Assembly (NCBI RefSeq): GCF_029891735.1
Contig: NZ_JANQDH010000049.1
Location: forward strand, 1 to 57,615
DNA length: 57,615 nt
Source of the DNA: Chrysosporum bergii ANA360D
GTDB lineage: Bacteria > Cyanobacteriota > Cyanobacteriia > Cyanobacteriales > Nostocaceae
Reading direction: 5' to 3'
The notes beneath the pieces are model-generated. The model was given only the letters and a program-made list of their open reading frames with translations. It was not told the origin of the DNA and searched no databases. Below are positions 18,791 to 28,098 of this stretch, piece after piece. The position numbers and the translations under genes are program-made. Numbering within the stretch: position 1 is the first letter of the stretch; each line of letters starts with the position of its first letter.

Positions 18791-20755
18791 ATGGTAAAAA
18801 TGTTTAATTGTCCGCTCCAAAAATCTGATAGTGCTGGTGCCAAAAAAAACAACCAAAAATTATTCCCGTCTCTAGGGAGAACAATTACAGCAATTATTAT
18901 ACTGTCCTTATCAGCCGCTGAGGTTACCGGCGCTCAGGAATCTCCAGTTAATACCAAAACCATTATTCCAAACCTGATTGTTCAATCAGGCACTGCAACA
19001 ACCAGATTTCCGGCTTCTGGTAACCAAATTACCCTCAATGGTCGTACTTTATCAGGTGCTTGGTTACAGGAGATGGGAATAGACCGTCAGGTCAAAACAT
19101 ATTTGAGTGACGGAGCATTGGGACAGTTCATGGGAGTAGATTTTTTAAGCAGCAATAACCCAGCTAGACAACCAGTCAAGTGGTTTTCATCACCCACTTA
19201 TCCTGTAGTGTTAGATACAAGAAATATGCAGGGGTATCGCTATGTAGATATTACTAATTTTGCTCAAACAGCAGGTTGGCAGATGCAAGCAAACAATAGT
19301 ATCTTGGCCATTGCCTCCCCAAAAGCGCAAGTAAAAAATATTCGTCATAGTCAGCAGCCCTCAAAGGTCAATCATCTTCCCTTCCAGTCAGCTCGCATTG
19401 TTTTAGATTTAGATCGCCCCGCACCCTGGCAAGTTGCCCCAGGTTCACCCATAACCGATGTTGACCAGGACACACCCGCTGGATTTGCCAATCGAGAGTG
19501 GATAGTCACCGTGGAAGGTGTGGCTGATCCGGCTTTAATCCAACGCTACGCACTGGCTCCTGATTTGTCCAAACAACTACCACAACCACTAATTAGAAAG
19601 TTGGAGGTAGTCAACAACCGCACAATTATTAGTCTCAGTGTGCCTTTTGGTATGTCTCCCCAAATTATCACCCTACCAGATCCCCATCGGTTGGTGATTG
19701 ATCTTCGTACCGATGCTTTGGTTAAAAAAGATATTACCTGGGCTACAGGATTGCGCTGGCGACAGCAATTTGTCAATTTAGGTACAGAACGCTTTCCTGT
19801 GGTTTGGTTAGATATTAATCCCCGGCAAGTGGGGATCACCGTAAAACCCATTGGCACAGACCCCAACAGCCAAACGGGTATTACACCGCTAATTAAAATG
19901 GCACAGCAGTATTCAGCTGTAGCAGCAATTAACGCCGGTTTTTTCAACCGCAACAATAAATTACCCCTAGGGGCAATTCGTCGAGATGGTCAGTGGTTGT
20001 CAGGGCCAATTCTCAACCGAGGAGCGATCGCCTGGAATGATTCCGGCCAATTTTACTTAGGTCGTCTCACCCTGCAAGAAACCTTAATTGTTGACGGTCA
20101 GAGATTACCGATTTTATTTCTTAATAGTGGCTATGTTCAAAGTGGTATTGCTCGTTACACCCCAACTTGGGGAACTAGTTATACCCCCTTAACAGATAAC
20201 GAAGTCATCGTTGTTGTGGAAAAAGACCGAGTTACAAATCAGTTACCAGGCAGCAAAGCTGGTGAAACACCTTTTCCCATTCCCCGCGATGGCTACCTCT
20301 TAACTTTACGTGCCCATACCACTGCAACTGCCTCACAATTACCTATTGGTAAAGCAGTGACCATTGTTAGCACCACTAATTCGCAGCAATTTGAGCGTTA
20401 CCCCCACATCATAGCAGCAGGTCCGCTGTTAGTACAAAATAATCAAATAGTGTTGGATGCTGAAAGCGAAAAATTCAGCCAGGCCTTTATCAGACAAAAA
20501 GCCATTCGCAGCGGCATTTGCACCACAGCCAACGGCTCTTTGATCATTGCTGCTGTACATAATCGTGCTGGTGGGTTAGGTCCGACCTTAGCGGAACACG
20601 CCCAAGTAATGCAAAATATTGGTTGTGTCAATGCCCTTAATCTAGACGGTGGTAGTTCCACTAGCCTTTATTTAGGAGGACAACTACTCGACCGTTCCCC
20701 CAATACTGCAGCTCGTGTCCACAACGGTATAGGGGTTTTCCTGCAAGCACCCTAA
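18791..20755 (+). CDS. Secreted phosphodiester glycosidase family protein (NAGPA/DUF2233 domain)
   Basis: A 654-residue exported protein. A signal-like hydrophobic stretch (about 30-50, TITAIIILSLSAAEVTGA) is followed by an N-terminal region with two beta-rich segments: one around SARIVLDLDRPAPWQ, and one around IITLPDPHRLVIDLRTD. Both look like AMIN-type, peptidoglycan or surface-glycan binding elements (inference). The C-terminal half is the NAGPA-like domain: AAINAGFFNRNN near residue 378 and CVNALNLDGGSSTSLY near 615, both hallmark motifs. The family removes N-acetylglucosamine phosphodiester caps in animals; bacterial members act on envelope or exopolysaccharide substrates. ATG 18791 is used; ATG 18800 is an alternative. 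Confidence 0.85.
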   Translation: MVKMFNCPLQKSDSAGAKKNNQKLFPSLGRTITAIIILSLSAAEVTGAQESPVNTKTIIPNLIVQSGTATTRFPASGNQITLNGRTLSGAWLQEMGIDRQVKTYLSDGALGQFMGVDFLSSNNPARQPVKWFSSPTYPVVLDTRNMQGYRYVDITNFAQTAGWQMQANNSILAIASPKAQVKNIRHSQQPSKVNHLPFQSARIVLDLDRPAPWQVAPGSPITDVDQDTPAGFANREWIVTVEGVADPALIQRYALAPDLSKQLPQPLIRKLEVVNNRTIISLSVPFGMSPQIITLPDPHRLVIDLRTDALVKKDITWATGLRWRQQFVNLGTERFPVVWLDINPRQVGITVKPIGTDPNSQTGITPLIKMAQQYSAVAAINAGFFNRNNKLPLGAIRRDGQWLSGPILNRGAIAWNDSGQFYLGRLTLQETLIVDGQRLPILFLNSGYVQSGIARYTPTWGTSYTPLTDNEVIVVVEKDRVTNQLPGSKAGETPFPIPRDGYLLTLRAHTTATASQLPIGKAVTIVSTTNSQQFERYPHIIAAGPLLVQNNQIVLDAESEKFSQAFIRQKAIRSGICTTANGSLIIAAVHNRAGGLGPTLAEHAQVMQNIGCVNALNLDGGSSTSLYLGGQLLDRSPNTAARVHNGIGVFLQAP

Positions 20756-20947
20756 TTTAAAGTTAAGAATAAGCAGCTATTTCTAAGATGAAGACTTGGT
20801 ATGGAAACAGCCAGTTTAGCAGTAATCCTTTACACCTTTAAATTAGATTTTGCTATAGTTAGTCAGGGGTGAATGAATTAATGAGTTTTAGGTTGCAAAA
20901 CTACAGCCAAATTTCCCACCAATACTTAACAATAATGACCGTTTGTT

Positions 20948-21388
20948 ATGAATATCAATCAAGTAACTATGGCTCAAACTCAAGAAACCACACAAACAAA
21001 CACTCTGTCTCTACCCGTTGCCATCGCTAATAAAAGTATTGCTGCAACCGAGCTGCGTCCTTGGGGTTCTTTTACAGTTTTGGAAGAAGGCAGAGGGTAT
21101 AAAATTAAACGCATTGAAGTTAAGCCCGGACACCGCCTTAGTCTGCAAATGCACCATCACCGCAGTGAACACTGGATTGTTGTCTCTGGTACAGCTAAGG
21201 TGATTTGTGGCGACCAAGAAATTTTATTGAGCAATAATGAGTCAACTTATGTCCCCCAATGTACATCTCATCGTCTAGAAAATCCTGGTGTGATTCCTTT
21301 AGTGTTAATTGAAGTACAAAATGGCGAATATTTAGGTGAAGATGACATTATTCGCTACCAAGATGACTATGCCCGTAATAAAGGTTAA
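20948..21388 (+). CDS. Cupin-domain mannose-6-phosphate isomerase-like protein (ManC C-terminal type)
   Basis: A 146-residue single-domain cupin. The motif ELRPWGSFTVLEEGRGYKIK, then VKPGHRLSLQMHHHRSEHW and later ENPGVIPLVLIEVQNGEYL, matches the type II phosphomannose isomerase domain that is usually fused to mannose-1-phosphate guanylyltransferase. The histidine cluster MHHHRSEHW supplies the metal ligands. It would interconvert mannose-6-P and fructose-6-P for GDP-mannose or exopolysaccharide supply. The nucleotidyltransferase half is absent, so it acts alone or with a distant partner. The start may be ATG 20948 or ATG 20969; neither has a good ribosome binding site. Confidence 0.82.
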   Translation: MNINQVTMAQTQETTQTNTLSLPVAIANKSIAATELRPWGSFTVLEEGRGYKIKRIEVKPGHRLSLQMHHHRSEHWIVVSGTAKVICGDQEILLSNNESTYVPQCTSHRLENPGVIPLVLIEVQNGEYLGEDDIIRYQDDYARNKG

Positions 21389-21584
21389 AACCGCAATAGA
21401 GATGCAAAGGGTGTAATAAATATCAACTTAATACCCCCTAATACTTGGTGCAGACCGTCTCAAGTAACTACATTCACATCCATGTCCCTGCTTAAATTTA
21501 GGTGGGGACTCAACAATAAATGGAAGCATAGGGAAAACTTCTGTAATATTTAAGAAGTGGTTTTTGATTGCCAACAATAATTCC

Positions 21585-21923
21585 ATGATTCAACTGAGTC
21601 AAGCTGCCATCACTGAAATTGAACGATTACAACTGAAACATCCACCCCATAGTTTGCTAAGACTAACAATTAAATCAGGCGGTTGTTCTGGCTGGTTTTA
21701 TGATATGTCTTTTGATCAAACTCTCAAAGCTGAAGATCGCCTCTTTGACTTGAATCCTATCAAAGTGGTCATAGATGAAGATAGCTTTAATTACGTAAAC
21801 GGGTTGGCATTGGATTATTCAGAAGATTTAATGGGTGGGGGGTTTCGCTTCCACAACCCCCAAGCCATTGCTACCTGTGGCTGTGGTATCTCCTTCTCCA
21901 TGGCTTCACCCAGTCCAGTTTAA
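21585..21923 (+). CDS. HesB/IscA family iron-sulfur assembly protein
   Basis: A 112-residue A-type carrier for Fe-S cluster assembly or iron transfer. The three conserved cysteines are present: Cys34 in SGGCSGW, and Cys98 and Cys100 in ATCGCG. The intervening EDLMGGGFRFHNP segment is typical. ATG 21585 gives the family start MIQLSQAA; a TTG 21 bp upstream (21564) is also in frame. The str-operon promoter begins about 20 bp after the stop. No other isc, suf or nif genes are nearby, so the client is unknown. Confidence 0.88.
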   Translation: MIQLSQAAITEIERLQLKHPPHSLLRLTIKSGGCSGWFYDMSFDQTLKAEDRLFDLNPIKVVIDEDSFNYVNGLALDYSEDLMGGGFRFHNPQAIATCGCGISFSMASPSPV

Positions 21924-21945
21924 CTCAAAAATAAAAAATATAAGT

Positions 21946-21975
21946 TTGACATAAAAGCCCAAAAAAAGATATAAT
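21946..21975 (+). promoter_or_regulatory. Consensus sigma-70 promoter of the str operon
   Basis: Perfect TTGACA (21946-21951) and perfect TATAAT (21970-21975) with 18-nt spacing. The predicted start is near 21982, giving a leader of about 45 nt before rpsL. It is the strongest promoter match noticed in the window. Confidence 0.85.
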
Positions 21976-22026
21976 CAGGATTTGTTAAAACTTAGACACT
22001 CTCAACAGCTTTACGCGCTGTAACTC

Positions 22027-22410
22027 ATGCCAACCATACAGCAACTCATCCGTACTGAACGCGAAAAAGCGCGTCAGAAAACCAAGTCCCCAGCCCTGAA
22101 GCAATGCCCACAACGTCGGGGTGTTTGCACCAGGGTATACACAACAACACCTAAAAAGCCTAACTCGGCTCTACGCAAAGTGGCAAGGGTAAGACTAACA
22201 TCTGGATTTGAAGTAACAGCTTACATTCCGGGTATCGGTCACAACTTGCAAGAGCATTCAGTAGTCATGATTCGTGGTGGTCGGGTGAAAGACTTACCAG
22301 GTGTGAGATACCATATTATTCGTGGTACCTTAGATACAGCTGGAGTCAAAGACCGCAAGCAAGGGCGCTCCAAATATGGAACCAAGCGTCCGAAAGCAGC
22401 AAAGAAATAG
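22027..22410 (+). CDS. rpsL: 30S ribosomal protein S12
   Basis: A 127-residue ribosomal protein of the decoding centre and first gene of the str operon. It is recognised by [14 protein letters not shown], the loop [18 protein letters not shown] (site of classical streptomycin-resistance substitutions; the lysines are wild type here) and a basic C-terminus [15 protein letters not shown]. The ATG start is standard. A 313-bp spacer, long for a ribosomal operon, separates it from rpsG and contains a strong hairpin. Confidence 0.98.
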   Translation: MPTIQQLIRTEREKARQKTKSPALKQCPQRRGVCTRVYTTTPKKPNSALRKVARVRLTSGFEVTAYIPGIGHNLQEHSVVMIRGGRVKDLPGVRYHIIRGTLDTAGVKDRKQGRSKYGTKRPKAAKK

Positions 22411-22583
22411 AATTAGGCGATTAATCCCGTAGGCTGAAGATTTAGCGGATTCGGTGGGCAGCATTGAGAAAAGTGAGCCGAAAAAACACCCAATCCTGTA
22501 GAAAACAGCTAAAAGTAAGCAACTTGAAGCATTATTCAAGAAAGCAGTAGTAGCGGTTGCATCTAAATACTCAAATTTATGAT

Positions 22584-22647
22584 GTTGTCGCCTTCTCTAG
22601 TTGTCGTCAGGCAATTTATAAGTCAGTTAAGCGACAACCGTAGAGAA
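22584..22647 (+). promoter_or_regulatory. Structured spacer element between rpsL and rpsG with competing left arms
   Basis: TTCTCTA-GTTGTCG (22593-22606) pairs with CGACAAC-cg-TAGAGAA (22632-22647), giving 14 bp with a 2-nt bulge. An upstream copy GTTGTCGC (22584-22591) can instead pair with GCGACAAC (22631-22638). The two structures exclude each other. No T-run follows, so this is not a plain terminator. The rest of the 22411-22723 spacer has no supported ORF. Confidence 0.55.
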
Positions 22648-22723
22648 AAAAAGTTTGCCCAACAGTATATCTAGTGTCTGATAGCATATAATTTCGTTGC
22701 CAAATCCGAATTAAAGGTGAAGT

Positions 22724-23194
22724 ATGTCTCGTCGTGGTGTTATTCAAAGGCGTCCAGTTCCGCCTGATTCCGTATACAACAGTCGCTTGGTAAGCATGAT
22801 GATTCGCCGGGTGATGCGTCATGGAAAAAAATCACTGGCTGCAAGACTGGTTTATGACGCGATGAAAACTATTGAAGAACGCACAGGCGCTGCTCCTTTA
22901 GAAACCTTTGAAAGAGCAGTGCGAAATGCCACACCCTTGGTAGAAGTAAAAGCTCGCCGGGTTGGCGGAGCAACCTACCAAGTACCAATGGAAGTGCGAT
23001 CAGATCGCGGTACAACCCTAGCCCTGCGCTGGCTGGTAAAATTTTCTAGGTCTAGACCAGGCCGGACAATGGCAAGTAAATTAGCTAATGAGTTAATGGA
23101 TGCTGCCAACGAAACCGGGAATACAATTCGGAAACGGGAAGAAACACACCGGATGGCAGAAGCTAACAAGGCTTTTGCCCACTATCGTTACTAA
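22724..23194 (+). CDS. rpsG: 30S ribosomal protein S7
   Basis: A 156-residue primary 16S rRNA-binding protein of the small-subunit head. It is recognised by [36 protein letters not shown] and the C-terminal [20 protein letters not shown] region, where here the first residues read [11 protein letters not shown]. It is the usual second gene of the str operon; in enterobacteria S7 is the operon's translational repressor, so the long spacer upstream is a candidate regulatory target (inference). AAGGTGA about 6 nt before ATG 22724 is the ribosome binding site. Confidence 0.97.
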   Translation: MSRRGVIQRRPVPPDSVYNSRLVSMMIRRVMRHGKKSLAARLVYDAMKTIEERTGAAPLETFERAVRNATPLVEVKARRVGGATYQVPMEVRSDRGTTLALRWLVKFSRSRPGRTMASKLANELMDAANETGNTIRKREETHRMAEANKAFAHYRY

Positions 23195-23234
23195 GACAAT
23201 CGGCGGTATATCGTGCATCTAAAAGCGGTATATC

Positions 23235-23267
23235 CCGTACTCACAAAAAAAAATACGGTTTCCCGTA
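23235..23267 (+). promoter_or_regulatory. Short three-arm pairing motif in the rpsG-fusA spacer
   Basis: CCGTA (23235-23239), TACGG (23254-23258) and CCGTA (23263-23267): the middle arm can pair with either flank. The 5-bp arms are short and could be chance. A direct repeat GCGGTATATC lies just upstream, and AGGAGG precedes the fusA GTG. Confidence 0.3.
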
Positions 23268-23337
23268 GAAGTATAGAATCTTAACAAAGAGTAATATACA
23301 AGATATCATGATGCAAAAACTATAATAGGAGGCTACT

Positions 23338-25416
23338 GTGGCACGTACAATCCCGCTAGAGAGAGTACGCAATATCGGTATTGCGGCGCATATAGATGCG
23401 GGCAAGACAACGACAACCGAGAGAATATTGTTTTACTCCGGCATAATTCACAAAATTGGCGAAGTTCATGAAGGAACTGCCGTCACAGACTGGATGGCTC
23501 AAGAGCGTGAAAGGGGAATCACCATCACCGCAGCTGCTATCACCACTAGTTGGAAAGATCATCAAATCAACATTATCGACACCCCAGGACACGTTGACTT
23601 CACCATCGAAGTAGAACGTTCCATGCGGGTGTTGGATGGTGTAATCGCAGTATTTTGTTCTGTAGGCGGCGTACAACCCCAGTCAGAAACAGTATGGCGA
23701 CAGGCAGACCGTTACAAAGTACCCCGCATAGCCTTTGTAAACAAAATGGATCGCACAGGGGCGAACTTCTATCGAGTTCACGAACAAATGCGCGATCGCC
23801 TGCGGGCTAATGCCATTGCCATTCAACTCCCCATTGGCAGTGAAAATGAATTTCAAGGAATCGTTGATCTGGTACGCATGCGTGCCTACATTTACACCAA
23901 CGACCAGGGAACAGACATCCAAGAAACAGAAATACCCGCAGAACTACAGGATAAAGCACAAGAGTACCGCGCCATACTTGTAGAAGCAGTGGCAGAAACT
24001 GATGACAATCTGATGAATAAGTACTTCGAGGGAGAAGAACTGACAGAAGAGGAAATTAGTACTGCCGTGCGTAAAGGTACAATTGCAGGTAGGATTGTCC
24101 CAGTCCTGTGCGGTTCGGCATTTAAAAACAAAGGCGTGCAGTTGATGCTGGATGCAGTAGTAGATTATCTACCAGCACCAACTGAAGTACCCCCAATTCA
24201 AGGTACATTGCCAACAGGTGAGACTGTGGAGCGCAAAGCGGATGACCAAGAACCTCTATCAGCTTTAGCCTTCAAGATTATGGCCGACCCCTATGGTCGT
24301 CTTACCTTTGTTCGTGTCTATTCCGGTGTACTGAAAAAAGGTAGCTATGTTTTCAACGCTACCAAAAATAAAAAAGAGCGCATTTCTCGTCTGGTGGTTT
24401 TAAAAGCAGATGAACGAATGGATGTGGAAGAACTGCGATCTGGAGATTTAGGAGCAGCATTGGGACTAAAAGACACCTTGACTGGTGATACCCTGTGCGA
24501 TGAAGGATTACCAGTAATTCTGGAATCTCTATTCGTCCCTGAGCCTGTGATCTCGGTGGCGGTTGAACCCAAAACCAAGAACGACATGGACAAGCTCTCC
24601 AAAGCTCTGCAATCTCTTTCAGAAGAAGACCCCACCTTCCGCGTCAGTGTAGATCCAGAAACCAACCAAACCGTAATCGCTGGAATGGGAGAACTACACC
24701 TAGAAATTCTGGTAGACCGGATGTTACGGGAATTCAAAGTGGAAGCTAATGTGGGCGCGCCCCAAGTAGCTTACCGCGAAACAATTCGTAAACGAGTCTC
24801 CAAAATAGAAGGGAAATTCATTCGCCAAAGTGGTGGTAAAGGCCAATACGGTCACGTAGTGATCGATTTGGAACCAGGCGAACCCGGTAGCGGCTTTGAA
24901 TTTGTTTCTAAGATTGTGGGTGGTGTCGTACCAAAAGAATACGTCAGTCCCGCAGAGCAAGGAATGAAAGAAAGCTGCGAATCCGGTGTGTTAGCAGGAT
25001 ATCCACTGATTGATGTGAAAGCAACTTTGGTGGATGGTTCATACCACGATGTAGACTCTTCGGAAATGGCTTTCAAAATTGCCGGATCAATGGCAATGAA
25101 AGAGGCCGTGCTAAAAGCTTCACCCGTACTCTTAGAACCTATGATGAAAGTTGAGGTGGAAGTACCCGAAAACTTCCTCGGGGATGTGATGGGCGACCTC
25201 AATTCCCGTCGTGGGCAAATTGAGGGTATGGGATCTGAAGAAGGACTGGCCAAAGTAACTGCTAAAGTACCATTAGCAGAAATGTTTGGCTACGCCACTG
25301 ATATCCGCTCAAAGACCCAAGGTCGCGGTATCTTTTCTATGGAATTTAGCCACTACGAAGAAGTACCTCGCAATGTGGCTGAGGCAATCATAGCTAAAAG
25401 CAAAGGGAACGCTTAA
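23338..25416 (+). CDS. fusA: Elongation factor G
   Basis: A 692-residue translocation GTPase. G1 is [16 protein letters not shown]3 is [17 protein letters not shown] and G4 is [13 protein letters not shown]. Domains II-V follow at normal length, including [17 protein letters not shown] and the C-terminal [22 protein letters not shown] 23338 is preceded by AGGAGG, fixing the start. It is separated by only 22 nt from tuf with an AAGGAAACG-type ribosome binding site between them. Standard str operon member; no unusual residues noted. Confidence 0.98.
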   Translation: MARTIPLERVRNIGIAAHIDAGKTTTTERILFYSGIIHKIGEVHEGTAVTDWMAQERERGITITAAAITTSWKDHQINIIDTPGHVDFTIEVERSMRVLDGVIAVFCSVGGVQPQSETVWRQADRYKVPRIAFVNKMDRTGANFYRVHEQMRDRLRANAIAIQLPIGSENEFQGIVDLVRMRAYIYTNDQGTDIQETEIPAELQDKAQEYRAILVEAVAETDDNLMNKYFEGEELTEEEISTAVRKGTIAGRIVPVLCGSAFKNKGVQLMLDAVVDYLPAPTEVPPIQGTLPTGETVERKADDQEPLSALAFKIMADPYGRLTFVRVYSGVLKKGSYVFNATKNKKERISRLVVLKADERMDVEELRSGDLGAALGLKDTLTGDTLCDEGLPVILESLFVPEPVISVAVEPKTKNDMDKLSKALQSLSEEDPTFRVSVDPETNQTVIAGMGELHLEILVDRMLREFKVEANVGAPQVAYRETIRKRVSKIEGKFIRQSGGKGQYGHVVIDLEPGEPGSGFEFVSKIVGGVVPKEYVSPAEQGMKESCESGVLAGYPLIDVKATLVDGSYHDVDSSEMAFKIAGSMAMKEAVLKASPVLLEPMMKVEVEVPENFLGDVMGDLNSRRGQIEGMGSEEGLAKVTAKVPLAEMFGYATDIRSKTQGRGIFSMEFSHYEEVPRNVAEAIIAKSKGNA

Positions 25417-25438
25417 TTAACAAAGGAAACGAGTATTC

Positions 25439-26668
25439 ATGGCACGCGCAAAGTTTGAAAGGACTAAACCCCACGTTAACATCGGTACAGTAGGCCACGT
25501 AGATCATGGCAAAACTACTTTAACAGCAGCCATTACCATGACCCTGGCAGCCCTGGGTCAAGCTACTGGTAAAGGCTATGATCAAATTGATAACGCACCA
25601 GAAGAAAAGGCGCGGGGTATCACTATCAATACCGCTCACGTTGAGTATGAAACGGGGGGTCGGCACTATGCTCACGTGGATTGCCCAGGACACGCGGATT
25701 ACGTAAAAAACATGATCACGGGTGCAGCCCAAATGGATGGGGGTATCCTCGTGGTTTCCGCTGCTGATGGACCCATGCCCCAAACCCGTGAACATATCCT
25801 GTTGGCAAAACAGGTGGGTGTACCCAGTCTCGTTGTTTTCTTGAACAAAGAAGACATGGTAGATGATGAGGAATTACTAGAACTGGTAGAGTTGGAAGTC
25901 CGGGAACTATTATCTAGCTATGATTTCCCCGGTGACGACATTCCCATTGTCAAGGGTTCCGGTCTCAAAGCTCTGGAAAAAATGACTGAAAGCCCCAAAA
26001 CACAACGGGGTGAAGATGTTTGGGTAGATAAAATCTATGAACTCATGGACGCTGTGGACTCCTACATTCCCACTCCTGAGCGGGCTGTAGATAAGCCCTT
26101 CCTCATGGCTGTGGAAGACGTGTTCTCTATCACCGGTCGTGGTACCGTGGCCACCGGACGGATTGAACGTGGTAAGGTGAAGGTCGGCGATAACGTCGAA
26201 CTCGTGGGACTGAAGGACACCAGAAGCACTACAGTCACAGGGATCGAGATGTTTAAAAAGAGTCTCGACGAAGGTATGGCAGGTGATAACGCCGGCGTTC
26301 TTCTGCGCGGTATCCAAAAGGCTGACATTGAACGGGGTATGGTTATAGCCCAACCAAAGTCTATCACTCCTCACACTCAGTTTGAAGGTGAAGTGTACGT
26401 CCTGACTGAAAAAGAAGGCGGTCGGAAAACACCATTTTTCCCCGGCTACCGTCCTCAGTTTTATGTGCGGACAACCGATGTAACCGGCACAATCAAGTCC
26501 TTTACCTCCGATGATGGCGGCGCAGCAGAAATGGTTATGCCCGGCGATCGCATCAAAATGACAGTAGAATTGATCAACGCCATTGCTATTGAGCAAGGAA
26601 TGCGGTTCGCAATTCGTGAAGGTGGCCGCACCATTGGTGCTGGTGTTGTCTCCAAAATTTTGAAGTAA
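25439..26668 (+). CDS. tuf: Elongation factor Tu
   Basis: A 409-residue GTPase that delivers aminoacyl-tRNA to the ribosome. G1 is [15 protein letters not shown]3 is [20 protein letters not shown] and G4 is [11 protein letters not shown]. The roughly 15-residue excess over the E. coli protein is typical of cyanobacteria and plastids ([11 protein letters not shown] insertion region). Codon use is strongly biased, as expected for a highly expressed gene, which explains long antisense open frames. A 12-bp hairpin 20 nt after the stop may attenuate read-through into rpsJ. Confidence 0.98.
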   Translation: MARAKFERTKPHVNIGTVGHVDHGKTTLTAAITMTLAALGQATGKGYDQIDNAPEEKARGITINTAHVEYETGGRHYAHVDCPGHADYVKNMITGAAQMDGGILVVSAADGPMPQTREHILLAKQVGVPSLVVFLNKEDMVDDEELLELVELEVRELLSSYDFPGDDIPIVKGSGLKALEKMTESPKTQRGEDVWVDKIYELMDAVDSYIPTPERAVDKPFLMAVEDVFSITGRGTVATGRIERGKVKVGDNVELVGLKDTRSTTVTGIEMFKKSLDEGMAGDNAGVLLRGIQKADIERGMVIAQPKSITPHTQFEGEVYVLTEKEGGRKTPFFPGYRPQFYVRTTDVTGTIKSFTSDDGGAAEMVMPGDRIKMTVELINAIAIEQGMRFAIREGGRTIGAGVVSKILK

Positions 26669-26687
26669 CACCTAATGGTCCGATAAC

Positions 26688-26757
26688 AAGGAGCAGAGAT
26701 GGTAAAGTTCCTCTCTGCTCCTTTCTCATCCTTTTATCAAAACCAGTGGAGCAGAGA
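26688..26757 (+). promoter_or_regulatory. Candidate attenuator between tuf and rpsJ with mutually exclusive hairpins
   Basis: Arm 1 AAGGAGCAGAGA (26688-26699) pairs perfectly with arm 2 TCTCTGCTCCTT (26712-26723) around a 12-nt loop, followed by a pyrimidine/T-rich run. Arm 3 GGAGCAGAGA (26748-26757) repeats arm 1 and can pair with arm 2 instead. Arm 1 begins 19 nt after the tuf stop, close enough for a terminating ribosome to interfere with it. Confidence 0.6.
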
Positions 26758-26827
26758 AAATAACCAGTATTACCTCTCACTCTCCACTCCCTATTCCCCT
26801 AATTAATCAGAACCTGGAAAATTAAAG

Positions 26828-27145
26828 ATGGCAACTCTACAGCAGCAAAAAATTAGAATCCGTTTACAGGCTTTCGACCGTCGCTTATTAGACACATCTT
26901 GCGAGAAGATTGTAGACACCGCTAACAGAACCAACGCTACAGCCATAGGGCCAATACCCTTACCGACAAAACGCAAAATCTACTGTGTGCTGCGATCGCC
27001 TCACGTAGATAAGGACGCACGAGAACACTTTGAAACCCGCACCCATCGCCGGATTATTGATATTTATCAGCCTTCTTCTAAAACTATTGATGCTCTGATG
27101 AAACTAGATTTGCCCTCTGGTGTGGATATTGAGGTAAAACTATAA
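26828..27145 (+). CDS. rpsJ: 30S ribosomal protein S10
   Basis: A 105-residue protein of the 30S head; S10 is also NusE, a partner of NusB/NusG in transcription antitermination. Recognised by [41 protein letters not shown] and the end [18 protein letters not shown]. Carriage of rpsJ at the end of the str operon is the common cyanobacterial order. It follows tuf by 159 bp, with a putative attenuator in the spacer. An intrinsic terminator lies 130 bp downstream. Confidence 0.97.
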   Translation: MATLQQQKIRIRLQAFDRRLLDTSCEKIVDTANRTNATAIGPIPLPTKRKIYCVLRSPHVDKDAREHFETRTHRRIIDIYQPSSKTIDALMKLDLPSGVDIEVKL

Positions 27146-27277
27146 TTGAGTCACTGGTCCTCCGTGATTCAAACTCTTGTATAAACCAAATAAATCGCGT
27201 ATTTGCCCTACCTTCCCTAAAATCAGCCACACTGATATTTTTGCAGAAATACGTTAATTATTGGTATGAATATTTAC

Positions 27278-27310
27278 AAAGCCCTGAAAAGATTTATCTC
27301 AGGGCTTTTT
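27278..27310 (+). terminator. Intrinsic terminator of the str operon
   Basis: AAAGCCCTGA pairs with TCAGGGCTTT (10 bp, 11-nt loop) followed by TTTATTAAT. A weaker hairpin TTGAGTCAC/GTGATTCAA (27146-27172) starts just after the rpsJ stop. Confidence 0.85.
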
Positions 27311-27400
27311 ATTAATGGGAAAACAAATGATAGAATGTGAACAAACTACGGAAAAAGCAAAGAATAATAAATTTTGAAATTATTTTAAAATAAACTTAAA

Positions 27401-27425
27401 ATTAAATTAAATTAAATTAAATTAA
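27401..27425. repeat. Pentanucleotide microsatellite (ATTAA)5
   Basis: Five exact ATTAA units, flanked by degenerate ones, end about 18 bp before the LON-domain gene start. Slippage here would change promoter or leader spacing. Confidence 0.75.
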
Positions 27426-27443
27426 ATTTATACCAGGATAAAA

Positions 27444-28091
27444 ATGACATCCTCTTCTCAAATTGCAGTTCGTGAACTACCTCTGTTCCCCTTACCCGAA
27501 GTAGTTTTGTTTCCCACTAGACCATTACCCCTACATATCTTTGAGTTTCGCTACCGCATCATGATGAACACGATTTTGGAAAGCGATCGCAGGTTCGGGG
27601 TGCTAATGGTCGATCCCGTTGAACATACAATTGCTAACGTTGGTTGCTGTGCAGAAATTATTCATTATCAACGGATGCCAGATGACCGCATGAAAATGTT
27701 GACCTTGGGACAGCAAAGGTTCCGTGTTTTAGAGTATGTACGCGAAAAACCTTACCGTGTTGGCTTAGTGGAGTGGTTAGAAGACGAGCCACCAACCAAG
27801 GATTTACGTCCTTTAGCTAACGAGGTAGAACAACTACTGCGAGATGTGGTGCGTCTCTCCGGTAAGTTAACTGAACAAAATATGGAACTACCAGAAGAGT
27901 TACCCGATCTGCCCACAGAACTTTCTTATTGGGTCGCAAGTAACCTTTATGGTGTTGCCGCAGAGCAACAAGCGTTACTAGAAACACAGGATACTGTGTT
28001 TCGCCTAGAAAGAGAAGCAGAAATCCTCACTTCTACCCGCAATCATTTAGCAGCCCGTACTGTTCTCAAAGACACTTTGAGTAATTCATGA
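27444..28091 (+). CDS. LON substrate-binding-domain protein
   Basis: A 215-residue protein made of the Lon protease N-terminal (substrate-binding) domain only: RELPLFPLPEVVLFPTRPLP, then LHIFEFRYRIMMNTILESDR and FGVLMVDP, with a helical C-terminal part. No AAA+ ATPase or Ser-Lys protease domain is present, so it is not itself a protease. Such stand-alone LON domains are widespread in cyanobacteria, and one role may be substrate recruitment (inference). ATG 27444 is in frame with the conserved start. It converges on pheA with a 7-bp gap. A pentanucleotide repeat sits in its leader. Confidence 0.88.
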   Translation: MTSSSQIAVRELPLFPLPEVVLFPTRPLPLHIFEFRYRIMMNTILESDRRFGVLMVDPVEHTIANVGCCAEIIHYQRMPDDRMKMLTLGQQRFRVLEYVREKPYRVGLVEWLEDEPPTKDLRPLANEVEQLLRDVVRLSGKLTEQNMELPEELPDLPTELSYWVASNLYGVAAEQQALLETQDTVFRLEREAEILTSTRNHLAARTVLKDTLSNS

Positions 28092-28098
28092 TTACTAG

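Noticed and set aside
21564-21923. TTG start for the HesB/IscA gene
   Set aside because: The family begins at MIQLSQAA, which uses ATG 21585; the seven extra residues are not conserved-looking.
22330-22822. Minus-strand frames across the rpsL-rpsG spacer
   Set aside because: They extend into rpsL or rpsG antisense sequence and have no family pattern; the spacer signal is explained by the hairpin arms.
25910-26671. 253-residue open frame antisense to tuf
   Set aside because: It lies wholly within the EF-Tu gene on the other strand, has no family motif or ribosome binding site, and is explained by the strong codon bias of tuf.
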